Assembly (NCBI RefSeq): GCF_002088945.1
Contig: NZ_NCSU01000015.1
Coordinates: 124,001-188,000, forward strand
Direction of reading: 5' to 3'
DNA from: Henriciella pelagia
Lineage (GTDB): Bacteria; Pseudomonadota; Alphaproteobacteria; Caulobacterales; Hyphomonadaceae
Length of the DNA stretch: 64,000 nt
The translations under genes and the position numbers were made by a program. Below the pieces are notes generated by a model, which saw only the letters and a program-made list of their open reading frames with translations, was not told where the DNA came from and did no database searches. Position 1 is the first letter of the stretch, and each line of letters starts with the position of its first letter. This document shows, in pieces, positions 26,604-36,747 of this stretch.

Positions 26604-28472
26604 CTATTCCCAACCGCAAGACCGGCCTTCATTTTCTTCTTCAAGATAGGTGATCAGCGGATCGAAATATTCGATGATCGCCGAGCCGTCCATTTCACGC
26701 GTGCCGGTGAAAGTTTCCAGCACATCCGGCCATGGCTCTGACGCGCCCATCTCCATCATCGCATTGAAGCGCGCGCCGACATCCTTGTTGCCATAGATCG
26801 AGCAACGGTGCAGCGGGCCTTCCCAACCGGCCTGTTCACAGGCCGCCTTATGGAACTGGAACTGCATGATGTAGCTGAGGAAGTAGCGCAAGTACGGCGT
26901 ATTGCCCGGGATGTGATACTTCGCACCAGGGTCAAATGCATCAGCTGGGCGTGGTCCCGGCGGGACGATTCCCTGATACTTGGTCCGCTTTTCCCACCAG
27001 GCGGTGTTGTAGTCTTCCGGCGCCGTCGTGCCGTCGAGCACGTCCCAGCGCCAGCTGTCGACCGTGATCGCGAAAGGCAGGAAGGCAATCTTGTCGAGCG
27101 CGGTGTTCATCAGCAGCGAGATGTCGGCGTCAGCGCCTGGCACCTGCGACTCGTCGATGAGACCGATATCGACCAGATAGGATGGCGTAATCGAAAGGGC
27201 GATAAAGTCGCCAATGGCTTCATGGAAACCGTCATGCGCACCATCCTTGTAAAGATGGTCGACGTCCTTGTAGGCGCGCTGATAGTAATTGTGACCAAGC
27301 TCGTGGTGCACCGTGTAAAAGTCCTCGGCATTCACCTCGGTACACATCTTGATGCGAACGTCTTCCTCATCGTCGAGATCCCAGGCCGACGCGTGGCAGA
27401 CCACCTCCCGCGGGGCCGGTGGCCGCACAATCATCGAGCGCTCCCAGAATGTGTCCGGCAGAGGGTCGAGGCCGAGCGAAACGAAGAAGGCTTCGGCCGT
27501 CTCGACCATCTTGATCGCGTCATAATCGGCTTCGATCAGCTCCTCGGTCAGGTCATAGCCCTGCCCCGGCAGGCCTTCCGGCTCGACCAGCGGATAGATA
27601 TTCGACCATTGCTGGGACCACATATTACCGAGAAGGTCGGCGCGGATCGGGCCGGTGGCGGGCTGGACCTCGTCGCCATACTGCTCGTTCAGTTCCGCGC
27701 GGACATAGCAGTGAAGCTCCTCATAGAGCGGCTCGACCTGCGTCCACAGGCGGTCCACTTCCTCGGCCATCTCTTCTGGTGGCATGTCGTAATTCGACAG
27801 CCACATCGTCTTCAGATTGTCATAGCCAAGTTCGCGCGCACCTGCATTGGCGATTTCGACCATGCGTGCATAATCGTCCTTCATCGGCGGTGAAATCGTG
27901 CGCCAGCCTTCCCAGACCGCTTTTAGTTCTTCCGGGTCGCGGCTCGTCTCGATGATCGTCGACAACTGATCGAGATTGAGCGTCTCGCCCTTGTAGACGA
28001 AGGTGCCAGTGCCGTAAGTGGCGTCCAGGCCCGTTGTGATTTCAGCAAGCTCTTCGGCTGCGCCGGGCGTTGACGGTGCCGGGATCGTGATGCCGGACTG
28101 AAGGCGCTTCATCTTGCGATCAAGGTCTGCTGGCAGGTCGACATCATTGAACTTCTTGGTCTCATTGGCGAGCGAGACGGAGAGCTTCGTCGCCTTTGCG
28201 CCCGCTGCAGCGGCCGCAGCATTCGTCTCATCGGTGATATTTGTCGCCTGCTCCCAGAAGATCGGGCTGATCTCCTTTGACATTGCGGCAAGTTCGGCGT
28301 CGGCGCGCTCCAGAAAGGCCCGCGCATCTTCGACGGTCGGGCCCGCATCAGCTGCTGGGGGTGGGACGGGAACTTCAGCCGGCGGGACATTGTCAGCAGA
28401 ATTGCCGGCGCACGCGGCCAGCATGGCAAAGCCGAGCGCTGCGGCGCTGACGGAAGAAAGGGATCGTTTCAT
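26604..28472 (-). CDS. M2 family peptidyl-dipeptidase lipoprotein (ACE-like)
   Basis: A 622-residue lipoprotein (lipobox LAAC, cysteine 21) homologous to angiotensin-converting enzyme. The zinc site HELGH is at 390-394, the third ligand glutamate is in FHEAIGDF near 418, and downstream family blocks such as LPFAITVDSWRWDVLDG are intact. M2 enzymes remove C-terminal dipeptides, here probably in the periplasm. I start at ATG 28472, which gives a clean lipoprotein signal with GGAGG upstream; an extension to 28499 is not supported. It is a single gene, convergent with the nuclease. Confidence 0.93.
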   Translation of the reverse strand: MKRSLSSVSAAALGFAMLAACAGNSADNVPPAEVPVPPPAADAGPTVEDARAFLERADAELAAMSKEISPIFWEQATNITDETNAAAAAAGAKATKLSVSLANETKKFNDVDLPADLDRKMKRLQSGITIPAPSTPGAAEELAEITTGLDATYGTGTFVYKGETLNLDQLSTIIETSRDPEELKAVWEGWRTISPPMKDDYARMVEIANAGARELGYDNLKTMWLSNYDMPPEEMAEEVDRLWTQVEPLYEELHCYVRAELNEQYGDEVQPATGPIRADLLGNMWSQQWSNIYPLVEPEGLPGQGYDLTEELIEADYDAIKMVETAEAFFVSLGLDPLPDTFWERSMIVRPPAPREVVCHASAWDLDDEEDVRIKMCTEVNAEDFYTVHHELGHNYYQRAYKDVDHLYKDGAHDGFHEAIGDFIALSITPSYLVDIGLIDESQVPGADADISLLMNTALDKIAFLPFAITVDSWRWDVLDGTTAPEDYNTAWWEKRTKYQGIVPPGPRPADAFDPGAKYHIPGNTPYLRYFLSYIMQFQFHKAACEQAGWEGPLHRCSIYGNKDVGARFNAMMEMGASEPWPDVLETFTGTREMDGSAIIEYFDPLITYLEEENEGRSCGWE

Positions 28473-28773
28473 TTCAGGGAACCTCCATGGATGCGCCAAA
28501 CGAAGCGCTAACCTGGGAGAAGGTCAATGGCCGAGGCCGGGATTTGACAGACCCGAACAAGGCCGGGGACCCGCCTGATCGCGATGGCCCTGCAAGCATT
28601 GAGGGATGGGGGACAGCCTGCAGGGGCCAACGCGAATTGAGAGATAGCAAGGCGCAGGATGGGGGACGAAGGCGCCCTGATCATCTGCCTCTCATGAAAA
28701 CTTACGTTTCAGGAGACGATTCAGATGAAAAAAAGTACAAAAAAATTTTGTGACAATGGCGGGCTTAACCGCC
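28473..28773. other. Intergenic region between M2 peptidase and purL
   Basis: This 301-base gap is upstream of the minus-strand M2 gene and downstream of minus-strand purL. It should hold the M2 promoter. A frame open on the plus strand (28487-28753) has no family resemblance and poor codon character, and I reject it. An A-rich stretch at 28725-28748, next to a small GC stem, looks like the end of the purL transcript. Confidence 0.5.
28728..28773 (-). terminator. Possible terminator of purL
   Basis: On the minus strand GGCGG and CCGCC form a short stem right after the purL stop. About a dozen bases later comes a run of seven T. The T-run is farther from the stem than in a classical terminator, so this is tentative. 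Confidence 0.4.
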
Positions 28774-30981
28774 TCAGCCCTTCATATAGCGCGGTAACCA
28801 GCCTTCATGTGCCGCTCGGAGGGTGCCGAGCGGGACACCAAGAATGCTGTCGCCCCCGAATTCCCCAACGCGCACAGACTGCTCTGTTTCGACGTGATAT
28901 TGGCGAATGATTTCAGGAGAAACTGCAATCAGGAATGATGCGCCGCGCTCACCGAACATCGCAGAAGGTGTGGAACTGACCGTATCGTCCAGTTGCACTC
29001 CAGTGCCATTTGACAATGCCATTTCAGCTGCGGCGCAAGCAACGCCGCCTTCGCTCACATCATGGACGGCCGTTACAAGTCCTCTTTCGATGAGCCCCCT
29101 CACCAACTCGGAATGGTGCACTTCCGTCGCAAGATCGACTGGCGGCGGCGGACCAAGCTCTTCGCCTTTCAGGCCCAGCCACTCGCGCGCATAAAGCGAA
29201 GCGCCCAGATGGCCCGTGGACTCGCCGATCAGGATTAGCACGTCGCCCGGCTGCGCGCCTTTCAAGGTCGCGATCTTCGAGATGTCCTCGATCAGGCCGA
29301 CACCGCCAACGACCGGCGTTGGCGGGATCGCGACACCATCGGTCTCGTTATAAAGGCTGACATTGCCTGAGACGACCGGGAAATTGAGCTGCTTGCACGC
29401 CTCGGCCATGCCTTCGATCGCCTTGACGATATAGCCCATCGTCGCGGGCTTTTCCGGGTTGCCGAAATTGAGATTGTCGGTGATCGCGATGGGCGTCGCG
29501 CCAACTGCTGAGAGATTGCGATACGCTTCGGCCACAACCGCCTTGCCGCCTTCATACGGGTCGGCCGCGACATAGTGCGGATTGCAATCGGAACAGATGG
29601 CCAGCGCCTTGTTCGTGCCGTGGATGCGGACAATCGCGGCATCGCCCATGGATTGGGAACTGTCGACCGTGTCGCCCATGACGTGGCGGTCATACTGCTC
29701 CCAGATCCAGCGCTTCGACGCCATGTCCGGGCAGGACATCAGCTTCAGCAGCACCTCGCCATAATCTTCAGGCTCTGGATATTTCGAGATATCGAGCGGC
29801 GCGCGTTTCTTGGGCTCCACCCATGGCCGGTCATAATTCGGCGCGTCCTCGGCAAGCGGCGGCACCGGGATGTCGCAGACGACCTCACCGAACTGCTTCA
29901 GCACCATGTGGCCGGTATCGGTCGTCATGCCGATGACTTCGGCGTCGAGGTCGTACTTGTCGAAGATGGCCTTGGCGACCCTTTCCTTGCCGGGTTTCAG
30001 CACCATGAGCATCCGCTCCTGGCTCTCGGACAGCATGATCTCATAGGCGGTCATGCCGGTCTCGCGCTGGGGCACCTTGTCGAGGTCCATCTCGATGCCG
30101 ATGCCGCCCTTGTCTGCCATCTCGACGGAGGAAGACGTCAGCCCGGCTGCGCCCATATCCTGAATCGCCTGGATCGCATCGGTCGCCATCAGCTCAAGAC
30201 ACGCCTCGATCAGCAGCTTCTCTGTGAATGGGTCACCGACCTGCACGGTGGGGCGCTTTTCCTCGTCACCTTCGGAGAATTCCGCAGACGCCATGGTCGC
30301 GCCGTGGATGCCGTCCCGGCCGGTCTTTGAGCCGACATAGAAGATCGGATTGCCGGGCGTTGCACCGCGCGCATAGAAAATCTTGTCCTGATCGGCGAGG
30401 CCGACGGCCATCGCATTGACGAGGATATTGCCATTATAGCCTTCGTCGAACTGCGTCTCGCCGGCCACCGTCGGCACGCCAACGCAATTGCCGTAGCCGC
30501 CGATGCCCGCGACCACACCGGCCACGAGCGAGCGCGTCTTCGGATGATCCGGCGAACCAAAGCGCAGTGCGTTGACCAGTGCAATCGGACGCGCGCCCAT
30601 GGTGAACACGTCGCGCAGGATGCCGCCGACGCCTGTCGCTGCGCCCTGATAGGGCTCGATGTAGGAAGGGTGGTTATGCGACTCCATCTTGAAGATCGCC
30701 GCCTGCCCGTCACCGATATCAATGACGCCTGCATTCTCACCAGGCCCCTGAATAACGCGGTCATTCTTGGTCGGGAACTTTGAGAGGTGCCGGCGCGAGG
30801 ATTTGTAGGAGCAATGCTCGGACCACATCACCGAGTAGATGCCAAGCTCGACAAGGTTCGGATTGCGTCCAAGGCGTGTGATCAGCCGGTCCCATTCCTC
30901 AGCGTTGATCCCGTGACCGGCCGCATCGGCTTCGGTCTGCTCAGCTTTCAGGTGCTCAAGAATGGCAGATGTGTCCGTCAT
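28774..30981 (-). CDS. purL: Phosphoribosylformylglycinamidine synthase subunit PurL
   Basis: PurL (735 aa) is the large subunit of the three-part FGAM synthase, which converts FGAR, glutamine and ATP to FGAM in purine synthesis. Length and the start [25 protein letters not shown] (residues 8 on, abbreviated here as [16 protein letters not shown]) fit the small-PurL type that works with PurQ and PurS. Conserved blocks include [33 protein letters not shown] and [21 protein letters not shown] six bases upstream supports the start. purQ is 3.4 kb away on the same strand and purS is not seen. Confidence 0.97.
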   Translation of the reverse strand: MTDTSAILEHLKAEQTEADAAGHGINAEEWDRLITRLGRNPNLVELGIYSVMWSEHCSYKSSRRHLSKFPTKNDRVIQGPGENAGVIDIGDGQAAIFKMESHNHPSYIEPYQGAATGVGGILRDVFTMGARPIALVNALRFGSPDHPKTRSLVAGVVAGIGGYGNCVGVPTVAGETQFDEGYNGNILVNAMAVGLADQDKIFYARGATPGNPIFYVGSKTGRDGIHGATMASAEFSEGDEEKRPTVQVGDPFTEKLLIEACLELMATDAIQAIQDMGAAGLTSSSVEMADKGGIGIEMDLDKVPQRETGMTAYEIMLSESQERMLMVLKPGKERVAKAIFDKYDLDAEVIGMTTDTGHMVLKQFGEVVCDIPVPPLAEDAPNYDRPWVEPKKRAPLDISKYPEPEDYGEVLLKLMSCPDMASKRWIWEQYDRHVMGDTVDSSQSMGDAAIVRIHGTNKALAICSDCNPHYVAADPYEGGKAVVAEAYRNLSAVGATPIAITDNLNFGNPEKPATMGYIVKAIEGMAEACKQLNFPVVSGNVSLYNETDGVAIPPTPVVGGVGLIEDISKIATLKGAQPGDVLILIGESTGHLGASLYAREWLGLKGEELGPPPPVDLATEVHHSELVRGLIERGLVTAVHDVSEGGVACAAAEMALSNGTGVQLDDTVSSTPSAMFGERGASFLIAVSPEIIRQYHVETEQSVRVGEFGGDSILGVPLGTLRAAHEGWLPRYMKG

Positions 30982-31131
30982 GCCCGCTCCTTAGCGTCAA
31001 GCGCGGCGAGTCGCCAGTCGCATTCGCCTCAATTACTGCAGGCGGTGAAACCACTCTGTACTTAAAGGCCTTGAGCGTGTTGATAGGTTTGGCTTAAGTC
31101 AGAGACGGAAAACACATCAAGGAGTGCCCCC

Positions 31132-31725
31132 ATGAGACTTGCTTTGCTGGCCCTGCTGCCGGTCATGCTGGCCGCCTGCGGCAATGAACGCATCGATCCG
31201 GAAGCCCGGATGCCGACACCATATCCGGAAGACAGCGAGCCGGGCGAAACCGTTACGCCGGTCAGCAACGAGTTTGCCGTCACCTCGACTGAGGCTTCAG
31301 AAATTGAAGGCGAATGGACCGCAACCCGCATTGGCGGCAATGAAACGCTCGTCTTCACAAGCGCTACTGGCGAACAGATTGCCGGTGTCGGCTGTCAGGA
31401 TCGCGGTTCTGACGCCGCAAACGGTGTCATGTTCCATCGTTTCATGGCGTTCGAAGATGTTGGCGACTCGATTTCGGTCTACACCTCGGCCGGCTCCAAA
31501 TCCTACGGTCCAGCTGGCGACAATCCAGTTACGATCACGGTTGGCGAAGACGACCCGTTCGCAGTCATGCTGGCGAGCGCCCGGGGCGATATCCGTATCG
31601 TCACCGATAGCGGCGACGTCACGGTCATTCCGACCTCCGATGAAGTGCGCGCGCTGGTTTCAGATTGCCGCGGCGCCTTCGTCTACACGTCGCCCGCCGA
31701 TGAAGAAGAGACCGAGGAAGAATAA
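31132..31725 (+). CDS. Hypothetical lipoprotein
   Basis: A 197-residue lipoprotein: MRLALLALLPVMLAAC (lipobox LAAC, cysteine 16), then an acidic Pro/Glu linker and a compact domain with two cysteines (GCQDRG, DCRGAF). The tail is an acidic run ending EEETEEE. I recognise no family. The domain, with the opening EGEWTATRIGG, resembles small beta-rich lipoproteins that begin with a GxW motif (META/lipocalin-like), but this is only a likeness. AAGGAG precedes the ATG, and a strong terminator follows. Confidence 0.8.
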   Translation: MRLALLALLPVMLAACGNERIDPEARMPTPYPEDSEPGETVTPVSNEFAVTSTEASEIEGEWTATRIGGNETLVFTSATGEQIAGVGCQDRGSDAANGVMFHRFMAFEDVGDSISVYTSAGSKSYGPAGDNPVTITVGEDDPFAVMLASARGDIRIVTDSGDVTVIPTSDEVRALVSDCRGAFVYTSPADEEETEEE

Positions 31726-31751
31726 GCCTTTCCCGATTCCTCAGAAAATGA

Positions 31752-31790
31752 AGCGCCGCCCCGATTGATCGAGGCGGCGCTTTTCTTGTT
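31752..31790 (+). terminator. Rho-independent terminator after the lipoprotein gene
   Basis: AGCGCCGCC (31752-31760) pairs with GGCGGCGCT (31773-31781). The inner bases CGATTGATCG extend the hairpin after one mismatch. TTTTCTTGTT follows. It separates the lipoprotein from the convergent DUF3089 gene. Confidence 0.9.
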
Positions 31791-31803
31791 GTCAGCCCTG
31801 GAA

Positions 31804-33042
31804 TTACTCGTCAGCCGGGTGAGCCGCCATCCAGGCATCGGACTGGGCGCCTACAATCTTCACGAGATTGCCCATGGCCGCATGCATGTCGATGAGGTGC
31901 AGGCCCCATCCGGCGTTCACGCCGTCTGGCCCCGTCACATCGCCCACAATGTCATCCACGCGGGGGTCTGATGGATCGCCATTCACCGTGATTTCCAGAT
32001 AGGAATACTCGCCATTATCGACGCATTCAGCGGTGAGCAGCCCCGGAACAGCGGCGAATGGCGTGTCCACGCCTTCGCCGTTCACAAACTCTGACGGCTC
32101 TCCGCCATACCAGCCTCGCGCCGACAGGCGCGCATCTAGCACACCATTGTCACCGGACAGCTCGGCCGGATTGACGCACAGGGCCGACTTGCCGGTCCGA
32201 CTCTTGCCGCCAAACAGCGCGCCCTCAGTCGGCGTCAGTGTCGATCGATAGGAGGAATATGCGATGATGCAGCCGGTCTGATCCATCGCTTTGCAGGGCG
32301 GGTACGGCCCGAACGCGCCGGTATCGCCATCAAGGTGCGTGGTCATGCCGGTCGGCATCAGAGACACGATCCTGTCTTCCATCTCGGACCCGACAATCTC
32401 GCGCTTCACCAGCTCCTGGATCAGGCTGGACCCTTGCGAATGGCCGAGAAGAACCACCCCGCGGCCATCATTAAACTTGTCGACATATTCATTCCAGGCT
32501 CCGGTCACATCCGACCAGCGCATGGGGATGGAGGCCGTGAAGCCTTGCCCGCCGAAACCGCGGCGCAGTTCTGGAACCGTAATCTGGCGATACAGCGGAG
32601 CGAAGATCCGGCATTCCTGCGCGAAGGCCGCAAGCTGGCCCTCCACCACGCGCCGCTCCTCATCATTCGCCGTCATGTCGCTGTTCGGTGTCTCATCCAT
32701 GGAGACGGTCGGGTAAATGTAAAAGCAATCAATGGGCGGGTTCTCGGCAATTTCGACCGCTTCTACAGATGTCGTGCCATCGGCATTTACCACGGTATAG
32801 GTGAGGTCCACGTCGCAAGCATCATTGGCTTTCTCCGGATGGCAGAGCCAGCTTGCCTGATCCGAATAGTCGACGACTTCGAAGGCACCGCTTGCGGAAG
32901 GCGCATCGGTTTCTGCTTCCGCCGCTTCGGTTTCGGCAGGCGACGCTGTTGCCGCATCGGCCTCGACCGGGTCGCCACCAGCAGAGCCGCAAGCAGCCAC
33001 CAGTGCCACTGACGCAAGCGCCGCACCATATCGTCTTCTCAT
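31804..33042 (-). CDS. DUF3089 lipoprotein, alpha/beta-hydrolase-like
   Basis: A 412-residue lipoprotein (VALVAAC lipobox) with a linker rich in Ala, Glu and Asp, then a DUF3089 domain. The opening WLCHPEKANDACDVDLTYT, DCFYIYPTVS, and the nucleophile elbow LLGHSQGS suggest a serine hydrolase (esterase or lipase-like) facing the periplasm or surface. I start at ATG 33042 (MRRRYGAALA), because GGGAGGA then lies at normal distance; ATG 33048 would have it only one base away. The substrate is unknown. Confidence 0.85.
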   Translation of the reverse strand: MRRRYGAALASVALVAACGSAGGDPVEADAATASPAETEAAEAETDAPSASGAFEVVDYSDQASWLCHPEKANDACDVDLTYTVVNADGTTSVEAVEIAENPPIDCFYIYPTVSMDETPNSDMTANDEERRVVEGQLAAFAQECRIFAPLYRQITVPELRRGFGGQGFTASIPMRWSDVTGAWNEYVDKFNDGRGVVLLGHSQGSSLIQELVKREIVGSEMEDRIVSLMPTGMTTHLDGDTGAFGPYPPCKAMDQTGCIIAYSSYRSTLTPTEGALFGGKSRTGKSALCVNPAELSGDNGVLDARLSARGWYGGEPSEFVNGEGVDTPFAAVPGLLTAECVDNGEYSYLEITVNGDPSDPRVDDIVGDVTGPDGVNAGWGLHLIDMHAAMGNLVKIVGAQSDAWMAAHPADE

Positions 33043-33195
33043 AGCCATTCCTCCCTGACCTTCACGATAGGCTACTCTATTAACCACAATCATACAGACA
33101 CGCAAAAAGCTTTTCGGGATCGGTAAAATTTACCGCATCACCTTCAGAGGATCTGAGACCTGTTCTGCTAGCCTTCTATTCGAAAGGGAACGCAG

Positions 33196-34377
33196 ATGAC
33201 GACGTACAGGGAACTGGTCCCAAGTGACGTTGAGGGGGTTGTTGACCTTGCGAACGCGTGCGGGTTTCCGCCGCGCAGCCGCGAAGGGTGGCACTGGGCC
33301 CTGTTTGAGAACCCTGAGCAGGAAGACCTGCCCTGCGGCTACGTCGCCGAACGTGATGGAACGATCATTGCGATGATCGGAACGCAGGCACGCTCATTTC
33401 ACTATGGCAATCAGCGGATACTTGCAGCATCCGGGCACACATTCATATCAAGCAAGGCGGGCCGCGGGTCGGGTTTCACGCTCGCCAGAAAGACGCTCGC
33501 CAATGACCGTTTCGCGGCCATCTACTCACTGAACAACAATGAGGTGGCTGGCCGCTTTTACAAGCGTATGGGGTTAACGTCATGGCTTGGTCCCAACGGT
33601 CGCAAGCGCCTGGAGTGGCCTGTGCGTCCCGTAACCATGGCGATTGGCATGGCCCTGTCACGGCTCGCGCGCCGCCAGTCTGTCTATGTCCGTTTATCGG
33701 GCAATGAAAAACATGCCGGTAGCGCGCGATCCCTGTCGCGGCCGAAAAACCTTTCCAGCGGCATTGTCTGGTTAAACCCGTCTGGCGCTCGCGATGCCGA
33801 CATGATCCGGGCTTTCGACAAGGGGCTGGCGCGTGCTCATCCCATCGCGCCAGTTCGTTCGCCTGAAGTCTACGCCTATCAGCAGCGCGATCCCGACGCC
33901 CCTGGCCGCTCAGCGCTGCTGGCGCTCGTCGCCGAGGATGCGATTGAAGGCCTGATGCAGGTCATCATCACCAAGCCGAATGCCTTCGAACCGGCTGAAC
34001 TTCACATCATCGACCTTGAAATCCTGCCGGGCTGCGATGGCGCACGGGTCATCCCACCGCTCATCCGGACCGCCCGTTCACTTGCCAGGCAGCACCGTCT
34101 GTCGCGTGTGAAGCTGCCCTATTCGGACCGCTTCGAAGAGGTCTGCTTTGATGGGACAGGCGTCAGAATCCGTCGTCAGCTCAGCTATGACTGCGCGCAC
34201 GGTCGGTTTGCAAAGGGTGTGGAAGAGCTCGAAAAGCGCTGGGTGCCAACCGGCCACGAGGGTGATTTCTTCTTCGCCCTCAGGGTCACGCCTGACCGCA
34301 GAAAAGCGCGGAAGGTCAACACCGCGAAACGTTCCCATACTGCGAATGGGTTTGTTGAGCGCCGCTCCAAGGCCTGA
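33196..34377 (+). CDS. GNAT-like acyltransferase, substrate unknown
   Basis: A 393-residue soluble protein. The first 140 residues look like an acetyltransferase fold: YRELVPSDVEGVVDLAN, a GYVAERDGTIIAMIG strand pair, and SKAGRGSGFTLARKTLAN where acetyl-CoA would bind. NNNEVAGRFYKRMGL matches the late GNAT helix. The C-terminal half (about 190-390) is a second region of unclear fold, perhaps another GNAT-like half. It is similar in size to acyltransferases of envelope or exopolysaccharide loci. AAGGGAA supports the start. It ends two bases from the convergent purQ stop. Confidence 0.6.
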   Translation: MTTYRELVPSDVEGVVDLANACGFPPRSREGWHWALFENPEQEDLPCGYVAERDGTIIAMIGTQARSFHYGNQRILAASGHTFISSKAGRGSGFTLARKTLANDRFAAIYSLNNNEVAGRFYKRMGLTSWLGPNGRKRLEWPVRPVTMAIGMALSRLARRQSVYVRLSGNEKHAGSARSLSRPKNLSSGIVWLNPSGARDADMIRAFDKGLARAHPIAPVRSPEVYAYQQRDPDAPGRSALLALVAEDAIEGLMQVIITKPNAFEPAELHIIDLEILPGCDGARVIPPLIRTARSLARQHRLSRVKLPYSDRFEEVCFDGTGVRIRRQLSYDCAHGRFAKGVEELEKRWVPTGHEGDFFFALRVTPDRRKARKVNTAKRSHTANGFVERRSKA

Positions 34378-34379
34378 CG

Positions 34380-35042
34380 TCAGATCGCGCCCATCAGGCT
34401 TTCGAACATGCCGCGCCCATCGCTGCCGCCTTCATGGCCGCCGATGGCCCGCTCAGGGTGCGGCATGAGCCCCATGACACGGCCATTATCCGACAGGATG
34501 CCGGCGATATCGCGCGCCGATCCGTTCGGGTTTCCGGCATAGCGCAGGACCACACGGCCCTCGCCTTCCAGCCGGTCGAGCGTGTCGTCATCAGCCACAT
34601 AATTCCCATCGTGATGAGCGATCGGGATCGAGATCGCCTTCCTCTCACCATAGGCGCTGGTATAGGCCGTATTGGCGTTCTCGATGGTCAAATCCTGCGG
34701 CCGGCAGACAAATTCCAGCCCGGCATTGCGGATGAGTGCCCCCGGCAGAAGCTGCGTCTCGGTGAGGATCTGGAAGCCATTGCAAACGCCGAGCACGTAT
34801 CCACCCCGGTTCGCATGCCTCTTCAGCGCTGCGATCACCGGCGAATTGGCCGCCATCGCGCCGCAACGAAGATAGTCACCATAAGAAAAGCCACCCGGTA
34901 CCATGACGAGATCGACATCGTCCGGCAGGTCGCCATCCTTGTGCCAGACCATTTCAGGGGCGCTGCCGGTAATGTCCGCCAGCGCGGTCTGGGCGTCGCG
35001 GTCGCAATTCGACCCTGGGAAAACAATCACTGCGCTCTTCAT
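34380..35042 (-). CDS. purQ: Phosphoribosylformylglycinamidine synthase, glutaminase subunit PurQ
   Basis: PurQ (220 aa) is the class I glutamine amidotransferase that feeds ammonia to PurL. The start [14 protein letters not shown] and [15 protein letters not shown] are typical. The nucleophile cysteine is in [10 protein letters not shown] near residue 87, and the His-Glu pair is in MPHPERA. No purS or purC lies upstream; the next gene is divergent trhO. So PurQ is a single-gene unit away from its partners. Confidence 0.96.
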   Translation of the reverse strand: MKSAVIVFPGSNCDRDAQTALADITGSAPEMVWHKDGDLPDDVDLVMVPGGFSYGDYLRCGAMAANSPVIAALKRHANRGGYVLGVCNGFQILTETQLLPGALIRNAGLEFVCRPQDLTIENANTAYTSAYGERKAISIPIAHHDGNYVADDDTLDRLEGEGRVVLRYAGNPNGSARDIAGILSDNGRVMGLMPHPERAIGGHEGGSDGRGMFESLMGAI

Positions 35043-35158
35043 GCCGCCCCATTAGCAGGGAGTCGGGTGCTTTGGGAATATGCGAATGCGGTCGACCCCC
35101 GAATGATGCACCTGTGCGCAAATCTGGCATCGCTCGCAGAGCTCTGGCATAAGCCCTC

Positions 35159-36103
35159 ATGATGACCGTCCGTGTTTCCGCCTTCTACAAGTTCACACCG
35201 CTCGCAGATGTCGCAGCGGTCCGCGAAACCGTGCTTGCCGCCCTCGAAAAGGCAGGCGCCATGGGAACCGTCCTTGTGGCCTCAGAGGGCATTAACGGCA
35301 CGATCGCCGCCGAAGGCCCTGCCCTTGATGAGGCCATGGCGGCTCTGCGCTCGCTCCCCGGCTGCGCGGACCTTGAACACAAGGAAAGCCATGCTGAGGA
35401 GATGCCGTTTCTGCGACTCAAGGTGCGCCTGAAACGCGAGATCGTGACCATGGGCGTTCCCGGCACAGACCCGAACGCACTTGTCGGCAGCTATGTCGAC
35501 CCGCACGAGTGGAACGAGCTGATTTCGGATCCGGACACTGTGCTGATCGACACGCGCAATGACTATGAATTTGCCATTGGGACATTCGAAGGCGCAATCG
35601 ACCCGAAAACCCGCGCCTTTCGAGAGTTCCCCGACTGGTTCCGCGCGTTTCGCGCCAAACTGGAAGAACAAGGGCGCAAGCCAAAGATCGCCATGTTCTG
35701 TACCGGCGGGATACGCTGTGAAAAGGCCACGAGCTTTGTCAAATCGGAAGGCATCGACGAGGTCTTCCACCTGAAGGGCGGCATTCTGAAGTACCTCGAA
35801 ACCGTGCCGGAGACGGACAGCAAGTGGCAGGGCGAATGCTTCGTTTTCGACGACCGCGTTTCAGTCGGCCATGGTCTTGAGCTTGGCACTTTCTATCTCT
35901 GCTATGCCTGCAAGACGCCAGTGAGCGCCGAACAGCGCAAGGATGAGCGATTTGTCGAAGGGCTTTCCTGCCCGGCCTGCCATGACCGTCTCACCGATGA
36001 GCAAAGGGCCCGCTTTCAGGAACGCCAGCGCCAGATTGCACTCGCAAAGCAGCGGGGCGAATTGCATCTTGGGCGAACAAGGGTGAAAACGGCAGGCGAA
36101 TGA
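35159..36103 (+). CDS. trhO: tRNA 5-hydroxyuridine synthase TrhO (rhodanese family)
   Basis: TrhO (YceA family, 314 aa) makes 5-hydroxyuridine at position 34 of some tRNAs using oxygen. The N-terminal acylphosphatase-like domain holds ASEGINGTIA. A rhodanese domain follows, with DTRNDYEFAIGTF and the catalytic cysteine in FCTGGIRCEKATS. A C-terminal tail has two CxxC pairs (CYACKTP and CPACHDR), likely a zinc site. Two ATG codons start the frame (35159, 35162). It overlaps the following GST gene by 4 bases. Confidence 0.95.
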   Translation: MMTVRVSAFYKFTPLADVAAVRETVLAALEKAGAMGTVLVASEGINGTIAAEGPALDEAMAALRSLPGCADLEHKESHAEEMPFLRLKVRLKREIVTMGVPGTDPNALVGSYVDPHEWNELISDPDTVLIDTRNDYEFAIGTFEGAIDPKTRAFREFPDWFRAFRAKLEEQGRKPKIAMFCTGGIRCEKATSFVKSEGIDEVFHLKGGILKYLETVPETDSKWQGECFVFDDRVSVGHGLELGTFYLCYACKTPVSAEQRKDERFVEGLSCPACHDRLTDEQRARFQERQRQIALAKQRGELHLGRTRVKTAGE

Positions 36104-36747
36104 GCCTGCCCATCCTCTATTCCTTCCGGCGCTGCCCTTATGCCATGCGCGCCCGCCTCGCCATTCAGTCTGCGCGGTTCAAATGTCGGCTGCGCGAAGT
36201 CGTGCTGCGGGACAAACCCGCGGAAATGCTCGAGATTTCACCCAAAGCGACGGTTCCGGTCCTTCAGCTCAGCTCGGGCGAGGTCATTGATGAAAGCCTT
36301 GATGTGATGCGTCACGCCCTGGGCGAAGCCGATCCGGAAAGCCTGCTGGAACCGGAAACGGGAACGCTCGACGACATGCTGGCGCTGATCGCGGCTTGCG
36401 ACGGACCGTTCAAGCATCATCTTGATCGCTACAAATATCCAGACAGGTATGAAGGCGCTGTCGCCGCGGATCATCGAACCGCCGCGACCGGTTTCCTGGT
36501 GACGCTCAATGAACGCCTGACCGGTAGCGCGCAGCTCTTCGGCGATCGCGTATCGCTGGCCGACCTAGCCATCATGCCGTTCCTACGCCAGTTCGCGAAT
36601 ACTGACCGCGCCTGGTTCGACACGCAGCCCTACCCGGCCTTGCAGCGCTGGTTGGGTGAACACCTCGAAAGCCAACGCTTTAAGGCGATCATGCCCAAAT
36701 TTGCGCAATGGAAGACCGGAGACAGCGAACCGGTTTTCCCAGCCTAG
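36100..36747 (+). CDS. Glutathione S-transferase family protein
   Basis: A 215-residue protein with an N-terminal thioredoxin-fold domain ([18 protein letters not shown]) whose CPYA motif recalls glutaredoxin-2 and omega-like GSTs. [18 protein letters not shown] is the glutathione-binding strand and SNAIL-like helix. The C-terminal helical domain follows, with [17 protein letters not shown] near 150. It probably carries out thiol transfer or deglutathionylation. It overlaps trhO by 4 bases, so the two are one transcript, and it ends in a CTAG shared with alaS. Confidence 0.88.
   Translation: MSLPILYSFRRCPYAMRARLAIQSARFKCRLREVVLRDKPAEMLEISPKATVPVLQLSSGEVIDESLDVMRHALGEADPESLLEPETGTLDDMLALIAACDGPFKHHLDRYKYPDRYEGAVAADHRTAATGFLVTLNERLTGSAQLFGDRVSLADLAIMPFLRQFANTDRAWFDTQPYPALQRWLGEHLESQRFKAIMPKFAQWKTGDSEPVFPA

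Noticed and set aside
26808-27893. A 361-codon open frame on the plus strand opposite the M2 peptidase
   Set aside because: Antisense to conserved zinc-site sequence; no signal, motif or ribosome site of its own.
28487-28753. Possible 88-residue gene between the M2 peptidase and purL
   Set aside because: No ribosome site and a composition rich in Gly, Asp, Arg and Lys with no hydrophobic core; it overlaps the expected promoter of the M2 gene.
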